Part shown: piece after piece, positions 1 to 11,028 of the stretch
How the letters are laid out: each line of letters opens with the position of its first letter
Numbering within the stretch: position 1 is the stretch's first letter
DNA from: Blastomussa wellsi
Taxonomy: Eukaryota > Cnidaria > Anthozoa > Scleractinia > Plerogyridae
Assembly (NCBI GenBank): GCA_947652115.1
Contig: OX393572.1
Location: forward strand, 14,120,401-14,184,400
Direction of reading: 5' to 3'
Length of the DNA: 64,000 nt
The notes under the pieces: model-generated
Told to the model about the DNA's origin: nothing
Seen by the model: the letters and a program-made list of their open reading frames with translations, nothing else
The model's database searches: none
Translations under genes and position numbers: made by a program

Positions 1-1552
1 CCAAAATATTGACCGTGAGACAGCTTCTGTATCAAAACTTGCGTCGCTAGAATTTGGCCCAGTTTGAAACGATCGATCACAAGGAGTCACCAAAAAATGC
101 AAGCGACTGCACAAGGTTGAAATCCCAAGGTTTTACGAACAACTTTCAAGACTCCAGCAGCATACATGTAGACGAAAGCTTCGAAAGTAAATAAAACTTG
201 TGACAACCCAATGTGTCACGCTTTTGTCATGCTTTCTTGACCTTTGCTTGCTTTCCCCTGAATCTGAAAATCTTGTCTATATTTATTATATTTGAAAGGC
301 ATATATACTCAGCGGATTTCTGCATATTTTGCATCAACTTCTCCACACTGATTGAATAATATAAAAATCAAAATTCTTTTCCGGGAATTTGCCAGGCCAG
401 AATGTGTTCAACGTGTTGTGTTTCCAGACTTTCCCTTCCACCAAAAACCAAACATTAAATTTGGAATTCACCGAAGAAACTTATAATATAATTCTCATCT
501 GCATAAAGAAAAAACAAAATTCAAGCAACAAATAAACAGCTGGTTGAAAGCAGCCAAACAAGTCCGATAAAGTCCATCACAGCGACATCTCAACAACTCG
601 TCGAGTCAACTGTTTGATGAAAGTAAAAGTTTTCTGAAAAGCGAAGGTGCTATTAACACAAAATGTTTTAGCTCAAACCTATGTAATTCACGAAGAAGTC
701 AGTTGAGTTGATTTTATGCCACTGAATGTATGTAGAACATGCAAAACAAATGTTGCTCAATACATGTGTGTAAACATTGCCCACTGAGCAGTAACAATTA
801 AACTCCAGTCGCACATCTCCCATGCTTATCTCACCGGAAAAAATAAACCAACGATACATGCTCGCTGAACGATTTTTCCAACGCACACAAAGAACTGTTT
901 ACACACAGCAGTATATTTTGTTTCTCCAAAAAAACGTCAAGTGGTACTTACAGTGCACTCGCGAGAAATGAGAAATTTCTCAAGAGACAGTTTCCGTTTC
1001 CTGCTATATGAGTCTCGTTTCTTGTGATACGAGTCTCGTTTCTCGCGAGACAAGTCTTGTTTTGCGCGAGACAGTGGTAACTTACATTTGAGCGGTACTG
1101 TAACTCAGACGTCTCTGAAACTGATAATCACATCCCAAAACCCAAGCGAAGACGCCCACACACATTCTTTCAAAATGGCGGCACAAAAAATGCATACTTA
1201 CTCATTGTCAGAAGCCTCCCACGCAAACTTCCTTTGGACTCCATCCAATGAATGTCTGCATGGGAGGCTACATTATCAGCTGACACGGTCTTTTGTACCC
1301 ATCAAACAAACATGGTTTGATTGTTCTTCGCAAGATCGTCACAAGATGCCTTCCAATAATTAAGAATAGGATTACGTCACTTGTCAGTTGTATGTAATGA
1401 AATATCATATTGTGCTCGCGCACATGTCTGGCTGTTCATTAATCTGTTCATTCACTTTGCTGTTGGTTCAGACTCCGTCTGTTCTTCACACAACTAATCT
1501 TTGAAGACGTCCCTAATATACTACTGAAGTACAGTAAACCCTCTACTCAGTC

Positions 1553-2312
1553 ATAGGTGTGGATGGCATTCTGCACTCCACAAAGCATAATAATTATACC
1601 AAAGACAGTTTCCTTACCTCTGACCCCAAAAGAATTATGAAGGAAATGGAAAATTTATATTCTAGTCTCTATAAGAGGGACAATCTAAAGGGGTCCGACG
1701 ATGTTTCAAATTCACTCTTACAGTCTCAGGGATTCCCTAAGTTATCTAGCGGAGATGCTACTGTGTGAGGGGAGACTGCACTCACAGAATGCTTTAGAGT
1801 CTGCGATCCTTCCAAAACAATAAATCCCAGGGTTTTCAATAAGGGCCGGTGGCCACGAAATTCGCCATCTACTTCGCATGATTTTGCCGTAAAATTTGAA
1901 AGTTCGAAATCGCCCTATAATGCTTTGCAAACCTTATAATACATCATGTATGCCTATGGATTGTCTCTCTTGTAATACAATTTGGCAACTTAAAACTAGG
2001 GTACTTTACGGATCATGCATTATGTACTTGTCTTTATATTCTGACAACTTGAGTAAAATATGAAAGTGTTATTTAATAATGCCCTAGAATGCAAAAATGC
2101 ATTTTAAGAAGTCCAAATTTTAAGAATCTGCGAGGGGCATGCTCCCATACACCCCCACATTAAGGTCATGCCTTCGGCTCCAGTTGGGCCTTCACCGCCT
2201 ACTACTGAAGTTTTGCCACCTACTGGGATTCTTATTGAAAATCCTGAATCCCCAGGCAATGATGGCCTTATAGTTGAGTTTTACACTGCATTTTGGGAAA
2301 CCCGACGGTGAA
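1553..2312 (+). mobile_element. Degenerate L1-like non-LTR retrotransposon fragment
   Basis: Near 1560-1765 a plus-strand reading frame encodes an L1 ORF2-type linker with the pattern MKEMENLYSSLYKRDN. Near 2243-2302 another frame encodes the reverse-transcriptase block SPGNDGLIVEFYTAFWET, which matches the conserved SPGxDGLxxEFY motif of L1-type elements. Frames change between the two blocks and stops intervene, so this is a decayed, 5'- and 3'-truncated copy. It probably sits in an intron of the NPHP3-like gene. Confidence 0.7.
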
Positions 2313-2393
2313 CTTCTTGTGGATGGGGCGGTACGCAGCTCTTTACAAGGTGCCACAGTATTGGCTGAAAAATGATACACAAACAACACTACC

Positions 2394-2480
2394 AATGGAC
2401 CCTAGCCCTAAAACAATAGAGCTGCGTGGCATTAAGATCCAATGAAATTAGAGGTTCTAGAGAGCTGCGAACCATCTCCT
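2394..2480 (+). repeat. Dispersed repeat, diverged copy of 29512-29600
   Basis: The text GGACCCTAGCCCTAAAACA, followed by an AGAGCT...GTGGCAT...AAGATCCAATGAAATTAGAGG region, recurs in diverged form at 29512-29600. Its class is unknown to me. Confidence 0.5.
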
Positions 2481-5120
2481 TGTGGAAAGTCTCAATTACT
2501 CATTTGATCATGCCGAATTATCAGGCTCACAAAAATAAGCAGTAATAACTTTGATAGAAAGATCAACGAAAAATTTCGAATTGGAGACTGATTTCCTTGA
2601 TTAATGTAGATGTCAAGATTGGATCTAAAGCTATTGTCTTAAGGCTATACCCTGTCCTACCCAAAATAAACAAACAGCATTTCAAAGTTCACTTCCGAAG
2701 TACATCATGCACTAGGCTGACAAAACTTGTTCGGCTTGACTATAACGTTGAAAAATTTTGTCCATACAATTTTAAATGGTAATCATGTATGCACTAGAGA
2801 ACACCAAATTATTCTACAACCACAGTGCCAGTCACATCGAAATCACAGACGGAAAGGCTCTTTGAAAAGCGAGATAGATTAAATCTACTTGACTACCATT
2901 TTCCTTCAGTTCAAGGACATAAATTGAAAAATGTGTCAGCTTTGACAATTGACAAAAATAGCTATTGTCCATTGTCCTATTTGTTTACAGGACGATGATG
3001 GCGCCTTTAAAGTTTATTAGGTGTGGCTTGACAAAATTTGGTTGGAATATTAATCACCGTGCGTATTACATGTAGTAAAACAGAATTGATAACATACATG
3101 TATATTTTTGCAAAACAAACAAAAATTCATCGACAGGTAGTTCGGATGGTACATGTACCTTACTTATTTTGGGTTTCAAATCATGTTTAGAAAGTTTAAT
3201 TTCCATTGCAGTATATATTCTTGCATAATTATATGAACCCAACATTTTTTGGGTGCAAACTGCCTTCAAAGACATTCCTTTCTTCTGGTTTATTCGTACC
3301 TCAAGACTAGAGCATTGGTATTGTTCATTCTGACTTAACAGGCAACTTGTATGTGACAAAAAATGCAATAATCTAATCTAACATGAACATACCAAACCAA
3401 CACCCTTACTATAATTAGCTAAGATGGTAAAAACATAATGCTCCCAGGCGTGCTTAAACTCGTGACTTCGCAAACATAAATCTATGTACTGACCCTATCT
3501 TTAGAAAGACACCACCCACGAGAGAAGAATGGAAAGACTTCTAACACAAGCCAGATACGAAAACGTACAATGCCACACCTTTAGTCGAGCGGGGTCACTA
3601 CAGTTCCAAGAACAATACCTGAGTGAAAATAATTTCTGCCAAAATTTACCAAACAAGGCCAAAACACCATGATTAGATCGCTGATTTATATTTTTTTTAG
3701 TCTAGAAGCAGATAAAACGATAGACTCTCGCCAACTGATGTCAAAGATACATTTATCAAGAGAAAGGCCAGTGCTGTATTTTGTTAGTTTTAAAAATGTA
3801 CTTTTTCCATGCATCAACACCTAATGTAAATCACAAACCTCATTTCTTATCACTTCAGGATTTAAAATGGGTAGCACTTGTTACTTTCTGAATACGTTCC
3901 GTGACCGAACTTGTAATTAAAGAAAATAAACTCTAAGTGAGTTTCTGCTAGAATTTCTATTGAGCAGGCAAGCTATACATTAATTTCCCTGGCAAACTAC
4001 ATTGCATCCTAGCGGTGAAAAAATCAAGTTCTTTTTAGTTAGTAAATCTAAAAATCTCAGAGTTAAAATCTCAGATCTGGGATGATTTAAAATTGCATCT
4101 TGGAGGGAAAGCCCAAAAAATGTGCAAGTGAAATTTTGATTTTGAGAATTTTCCACCGTTCCCAGGACATTTCAAGAAAAACAGTTGTTTGATGGACTCT
4201 AGTAGGTCCTTGAGAGAAATAGAATAATTATAGGCAATGAGTTGCTGTAGAAACTGCTGGAACTTGCAAATAAATATTGGAGGGTGCAGTAAACGTGTTT
4301 GGCACAAAACAGAAGGAAGAAAGATAAACAGTGTGATGTTTCACAACTGAGAAGTTAAATGCAGAATGTTAAAATTAATATGTGATTCAAAGAAGGGTGA
4401 AGGCCATCAAAACTGAATTTACGTGTTTCAATCGCTTGGTTTTTAATATAAGAGAGTATACATAGTAGCATTTCTGAAATTACGGAGCCCTCATTTTTTG
4501 GCAGACTACAAAGAAGCGTTCCTCTGAGATGATCTTTAGATAGACATTGGCTAGTTGTTTTTATGAGGACGCTGCCATTTCAACATTGCATACAACGTCC
4601 TTGAGAAATCGCCAGTTCTCAGAATAATGTAAGTTTCTATACTGCATACAATATGTACCCAATCAAAAACAATGATAACAGTGATTGAATATTTAAAACA
4701 TTAACAACCTCATAATCAAATTAAGCTTATGGCACTGCCTGGGGCAAGACAAGTTATCAAGTTACAAAAGAATAGAAATGTGCAACAGTGAGGCAAAGGT
4801 GTTTTGACCATGAAACAATATGAATAATCAAAGACGTAAACCTTGAAATCAACTAAGCTCACGATCTTCCATATTAAAATCTTAGGACGATTTTTAGAAA
4901 GTTAGGAAACTGCTAGAAAATAAATTATTAATGGTGAATCAATTAACAACTTCCAAAAACCTAAAGTAAGTACTGTAAATCTGAGCTTTTGATCACACTC
5001 TTGGCGCGTAAACAAATGTTTTACGTTCGCTTTGTACACTTCGTGCACATGTTTTCGCGTGCGCGAAATCATAAACCTCATCGTAATGATTACACAAACA
5101 TAAGCTTAATTACACCTTAC

Positions 5121-5580
5121 CTTTCTCGAACGCGGCGGCCCTCAGAAGGGCTTGTTCCTTCCCCTCCAAAGCCATAGCCCTTTCGTTCTTTAACTTCAGA
5201 CAAGTCGATTGTAGTGCCTTGATCTCCCCACGTAGACGTTGATTTTCACTATGAAGTTTCTCCTTGCGAACCTCAAGTTCAGCAATTTCTGTTAGCCTCT
5301 TTTGTCGATATTGTTCGAACTCTCGACGAACCTCATCTGCTTCGTTTTGTAGATCCACGGAGAACGCAGAGCGAAGGCTTATGCTTTTAATAACCGGCTT
5401 GCTTTTTGTACTTTTTCGACTCTTTTTCTTTCCAAACGAACTGCCAGCTCGCAACGAGTTGCTCTTTCGACCAGGTGGATATTCGATAGGAACCCTCTTT
5501 GTAACTCCAGACTCAACTTCTTCGCCAAATTCATCGTCGACTATCACTTTCCCTCCACTGATGGAGCTCGCAGATCCCAT
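5121..5580 (-). CDS. NPHP3: Nephrocystin-3-like protein, first coding exon (partial gene)
   Basis: The exon encodes an N-terminal segment of about 153 residues. It opens with MGSASS, an N-myristoylation-type start as in vertebrate NPHP3 (MGTASS). A basic, Ser-rich linker follows, then a charged coiled coil from about residue 75. The stretches KLHSENQRLRGEIKALQ and LEGKEQALLRAAAFEKG match, in order, the first coiled coil of human NPHP3 as I remember it. The exon ends at a clean donor (GAGAAAG|GTAAGG, phase 1). NPHP3 acts at the inversin compartment of primary cilia, and myristoylation directs it to the ciliary membrane (family knowledge). The central NTPase-like region and TPR repeats would be encoded to the left; I could not find exon 2 in positions 1-5120. 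The start is chosen because the Met-Gly-x-x-x-Ser context is conserved. The alternative is an unrelated myristoylated coiled-coil protein, which I think unlikely. Confidence 0.8.
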
Positions 5581-7912
5581 AATCTCCCTCCAACAGACTT
5601 CTGAGCCCTTTGTGTGATTTATTTACACCTGGCTCGACAAAATTTCATTCAGCGTCATGTTATAAAGCAGCCCGGCGCCATGTTGGAAGTTCGCCATCAT
5701 TTCTGTGTGGTCGAGCAGGGGAATTCTGAGCATAAAATCTCAAAACGATGCACGCTGCCAACTCTACGTATTCCTGTAGTCAACATCCGTTCAATAACAT
5801 TAGTTTAAAGACGTTACTGGAGATTTCCCCAGGTTTGCATGTCGTAACTACAACATCAACTCATTCCTGCGTGAAATACTTGACACATTCTCGCGACCCC
5901 GTTTGTTTTGCCCCGCACTCAGCGTGCTTGAACATGTATTCGGCCAATCACATCACTGTAAATTGATCACGAGCGGCAAAGCTTACAAATGCCGACTTCC
6001 GGTTTATTGCTCATGTTGTCACTCTTTCCATTGTTTTAGTTGGCATGGATTTCCGGAATTTCAAAGCAGGGGAGATTGGAAATGGCACTCTTGAAATTCC
6101 CAACCGAGCGTTTGTCGCAGGAATACCCAAGTCCACAGGAAAACAATTCTGAGAAGAAAACGTGACGCAACATCGAAATTTTTGTTGTATCATATCAGGT
6201 CCAAAACTACAAATTGTTAATGTACTAAACTGAAACCAAGATCACCGGAACACCCCGAAACACCGAGCAGCGGAACACCCGGAACACCCCAGAACACCAG
6301 AACCGTCAACAACCTCGTTCCCCGGCCCGGGTCTCTCTCTCGCTCCGGGAGGGCGGGAAGATGAGAGACCCTGGGAACGAGGTTGAACCGTCAAATGCCA
6401 ATAAATTAATATATATATAAAAAAATAAAATTCTGGTGTTCCTGGTTTTAGTACATGTCATTGTGAAGAGGTTCAGAACTCAATGTAAACAATATAAACA
6501 GTTTCTCGTGATGAGGTGACGGGAGGGGGGGAGGGTTGGGCAGAGTTGGAAAAGACACGAGAAGCTGGGACCCTTGTCCCCATGACTGCAGTCGGGAAAG
6601 CCCACACAGTAAAGAACAACGCCTCGAGGTATTACGTACGAGATTCAGGAAGCCATGGCCAGAAGTAGAGGAGTAACTTCCGGGCACAAGATCTGGGCAG
6701 AGAAATCGTGTCCCCACCCCTCCACTCTATATGGAACATAAGCGTCCGGGCAATTTTTTGTCAGGGGAGGGGGGGGGGAGGGGGAAGTGAACCATTTGCC
6801 CAAAAAATTCTCCCAAGTTGCCTCACCATAATATCTCCTCAAAAAATCTGAGTTGACCAAAATTGCAGGGGGGGCTGCTTTTTTCTGATGGAGGGGAGGG
6901 GTAATCCGTATTCAGTAAATTCCATTTCTTTTCCACTCAGCCCCTTGGGGAAGCCTTGCACTGTATGTGGCAAATTTGTTTAAACAATTTTGGGTCGCCT
7001 CTGCTATTAGGCAGTGTGCAAGATTTTTTCGATATCTTTGTTTAAAATCAGAGCCACTGAACACAACTTATGGGTTGCAAAATTAATAATTTCATCAAGT
7101 TGCAGGGAATAATTATATTCTTCAAAGCAAATAGCACATAGTCAAGAGAATAGTGAACTTGACTGCGCCTTGTTAATTATTTGCTCTTATGGTTCACTAC
7201 AAAATTTTATCTGATTCTGGTTGGTTTAAATTGTGACAGGATAGCGTTCATCCAGTGCACACCCGAGGAAAATACTTAATCCAGCAAGCAAGAGATGGTT
7301 TTGGCCTCACCAAGCTCAAAGTTCTAGCAAAAGTTTATTTCAAAATGTTTACACTGTTACATATAATTATAACAATTAAAAGTGTTCCTTCAGGTGTACC
7401 TTAACGTAAAAACATGTTTGTTGTTTGTCACTGGCGAGTTTCAAAGGTTTTTACACCAAGGATGAGCCATTGCTGGGGTAGAATATTTACAAGAATAACC
7501 TCTTCTATATAGTTATATCAAAGTATTGTAACCTTTTCAACAATAAACAGTTATTTACAAACAGCTTAACTCTAGAATTCTTAATCTGATTTATCACATG
7601 TTAACATTGTCTTCTGTCAAGTTGAAGAAACAATTCGAGTAACCCATCACAGTGACAATATTAATAAAAATAACTGATTTTTTCAGGGTTTTAATTTTTC
7701 AGGTGACAACTTAAAGCTAACTTCAAATTCTTTGCTTCAGCTAATGGAAGGCAAACCAAGTATTTAACTCTTCATACAATTGAAAGCGACTGAGCAGTGC
7801 TTTCACGTGTGAGGCATCCATGATGAACACTCATTTACAGTAGTTTTCTCTGCTGCAACTTTTCCGTTTCTTGCGCGTGATATGTAATTATCGCCCATAA
7901 TTACATATTATG
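5581..7912. other. Intergenic region between NPHP3-like start and PRELID1 3' end
   Basis: No coding exon is supported. It holds the presumed promoter and 5' UTR of the NPHP3-like gene (just right of 5580) and the 3' UTR of the PRELID1-like gene (left of 7913). There is a foldback repeat at 6311-6384, short CCGGAACACCC-type reiterations at 6246-6300 and G-rich runs at 6520-6535 and 6764-6785. Positions 7000-7900 are AT-rich with nothing I recognise. Confidence 0.5.
6311..6384. repeat. Small foldback repeat (AACCTCGTTCCC family)
   Basis: The left arm AACCTCGTTCCCC and the right arm GGGAACGAGGTT are inverted copies around a GC-rich centre with GTCTCTCTCTCG / AGATGAGAGACCC arms. The same family occurs at 30996-31065, so it is dispersed. 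Confidence 0.75.
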
Positions 7913-10900
7913 TCAACTCATTTGCGGCACTGGAATGGGAATTGTACAAGCAGGTCTCTCTGGAATGTATAATTTCTCCATAATGAAATTTAGACCTTTC
8001 AGTGCCTGGTGATACAAAAAAGAAAATAAATGTGTTGGAATCATCATACATGAAGTTAACAGATTGAGGGGAATGGTTATAGGCTCTGCAAACTTCAAAG
8101 AAGCAAACAAAGATGCAAAGATTAATGTGGGAAGGTTTACAACTTCGCACAATCGTTTGTTTTGTGCACACATGAATCAAAACATTTTGGTTAGTTGCTC
8201 AAACAGAAGTACATGTAAACAGCTATAATTTGTGTTTAATTGTGTATGGTCAAGTAAAAAAATAGTCAAAGTAAACAAAAACAAAGAACAACTTTGTCAA
8301 GCTTCTGAGTAACCACGGAATTATTTTCTTACTAATAGGTGGCAGATCCTCAATAATGCAGAAAATTGATCAATATAATGATCAATATACTACTCCCCAA
8401 GAGGCCACAGCACAAACTATGTACTCTTCCAAGCAGTAGTCATTTGGCAAAGGTACAACATTTTTGTACTGTTACTATCACTTGTCTCCATACTTGAAGC
8501 ATGATGACTTTACTTTCACTGCGAAACATCAATGGTTCTGTCTGTTAGTTTCGCTGTTGACCAATGAAATGTTTGGGGTCGGTTGCAAAATTGACAATCT
8601 TTCATTCATAAGCTGTCAATGTTTTCAATATTTTCCCAATTGCATCAATGGAAGACTGATAGGAAAATATTATTTCAATGGGTACAAACAAAGTAAATAA
8701 CAACTTTGGAAGGATTTACCATCCAGGAGTCGCTTTAGAGCAAGATTTTAGAGGGCCCTAGTTAGCTTTAGCCATTTTTTAAAATATGGAAATTGTATGG
8801 TGAAGTGAAAGCTTATTGTATTGCTGTATTACAATTTCCATGGTATGTTTCTGGAAGTGTTTAATTAATTACCTTTAGCAACGCCATTATGTTATACCGT
8901 TGTTATACCGCTACCGCACGCAGAACTGTACGCATAGTTTTCGTTGTTTTTTCGCCTTCGCTTACGTAACTACGGTTATTGTTCTTCTGTGTTATGCGCT
9001 CCTGTGCACGCACGTTGTGATCATATTAGCATTGTAACCTAGGTAACTAGTACCTCTCCGCGTCTCCTTTTTGCATTTCATTTTGGTTTTAACGTCGATT
9101 AAACCTGTTGCTAGTTTGGAAGTCTGGCCTTATCCACTGGCGCAAGTTTCTGAGTGATCTTTTTTGTTTTGGCTCTACGTAAAATCCCAGGGGGAGTACT
9201 CACAGTATGCATGACAGGGGGGGGGGGTGGGGTCCAACAAACCTTCATAAAACAAAATACCTGGCATCAAAATTTCCTAAAAAAATCTTGACCCAAAAAA
9301 ATAGTGAAGGTGTAAATTTTCAACCCCCAAACATACGCCAGAACCCCCCACCTGTCATGTCACTGCGAGTACCCCCCTCCCCTGGACATAAAATAATTTT
9401 ACAATACTGAAACTCTCCCAGGTGTGGCTGACTAGGGCCCTTTAAATGTTTCATTCATTGATCACAAGTGACATAACCAGACAAGACTGCTAATGTTTTA
9501 AACTTAAATATCTATACTAAGCGCTAAATTTGTCATGCTTCACAGATGGACAGAAATGGTAGTAAAAACCAGCCATGGTAGTATATTGCAGTTGCTGAGT
9601 TTTGGTTGGTTTACATACCATGGTATATCAGCTCGATATGCATGTGCCATGGAACACAAACATGGTAGGTGTATGTGCCAGCGAGAAGAGCTAATGAACT
9701 TACCGGTAGATATTTTGCAATAATATTCTTGCTTGTTCGATATCACATAGTTTATAGCTATCCATCATCTTATCTCCAATTCAGATTGTTAAATATAAAA
9801 CAATCAATATTAATCCTACCTTAGAGGCATTTGATTTATATCTTTCTATGCCAAATCTTTCAATTGCTCTGGCTAAACCAAACACACCAGATGACACCCA
9901 TGACTGCCTTTGACAAGTTGTCCTGAAATGAGAAACAGTAAGAAAATGTTACAAATTTAAAGTTCTGTAGAAATTCCTTCTTTATGTAGGATGACTTTCA
10001 AATACAATATGGCAGTGTCATTTTGGGTGGACCCAAGGGCCCTTGAAGCAACCAAGTAGTCATGTGCTCTAGCGTTAGGAGAGAATGTATGTAACTATTT
10101 CACGTCTAGTCCCAAGCCAGTACTCACAATAGGCTGTTTAAATTACAGTGCGACCCGGAAAACCGTGAACACCTAAAATTATTTCTGGAATGTTGTTTAT
10201 TGACCAATCAGATGCGAGATTAAACCGCAAAATGTGACTGCAAAGATTTGAATTAGTCACGAAACAACAAGTTGACTTCTTCCACGACAATACCATTAGA
10301 AAACACTGAAATTTTCATTATTGTTCTATTTCTGTGTTTATGTATAAGCAAAGGGTAAACATGACTGATATTTTACTAAAAATAGAAGCTGCTTTCGTTC
10401 ATAATTTGAGTAACTCTCTGGACACGCTGTGCCTGCATGACCGTGTTTGTTCTATTCTACATTTCTTTTCAGCGAAATATCGTTCGTAGTTATTCTCTTC
10501 TAATGCATAAGCCCTCAAATAGAATACAATTTCAGTATTGTTAACGGTAAAATTGTGAAGGGAAAAGCCAACACGTCGTTTCGTGACTAATCGAAGCATT
10601 CAGCTAATTACCCTTACGGTTTGCTGCAGTTGAGTCTTGTGGTTTCATCTCACATCTGATTGGTCGCGAAACAATAAACATTCCAGAAATAATTTTAGGT
10701 GTAAACGGTTTTCAGGGTCACACTGTAATAAGTACCACTATACAAGCAAATGTTCACAATATCCTTACCATTCTTTGTTGGTTGGATGTACTGAATAAAC
10801 ACATTTTTCCTCCACTACCATAAGTTTTGTAAATGTAATATTTCTTGTGTATGTCGTGAGAGTTTTGGCCTCAGGATCCACTATAGATTCCTCAACAATA

Positions 10901-10997
10901 CAAGCTACTTTGGAACTCACAAACTGCAAAAAATAAACAATGACCCAATTAAAAGCTCTAGTTGGATGGTATACTGGGGTCAAAATTTTTGATGTTC

Positions 10998-11028
<31 letters not shown>

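Larger units (their letters stand above)
1..5120. other. Presumed first intron / left flank of the NPHP3-like gene
   Basis: This AT-rich stretch shows no exon I can defend on either strand. It carries a degenerate L1-like fragment (1553-2312) and a diverged dispersed repeat (2394-2480). Positions 955-1075 hold short tandem-like copies of a GAGTCTCGTTTCTCGCGAGA-type motif. Later NPHP3-like exons could be hidden here if they are short or divergent. Confidence 0.5.

Noticed and set aside
5264..5617. Plus-strand open frame opposite the NPHP3-like exon
   Set aside because: Shadow of the coiled-coil coding sequence on the other strand.
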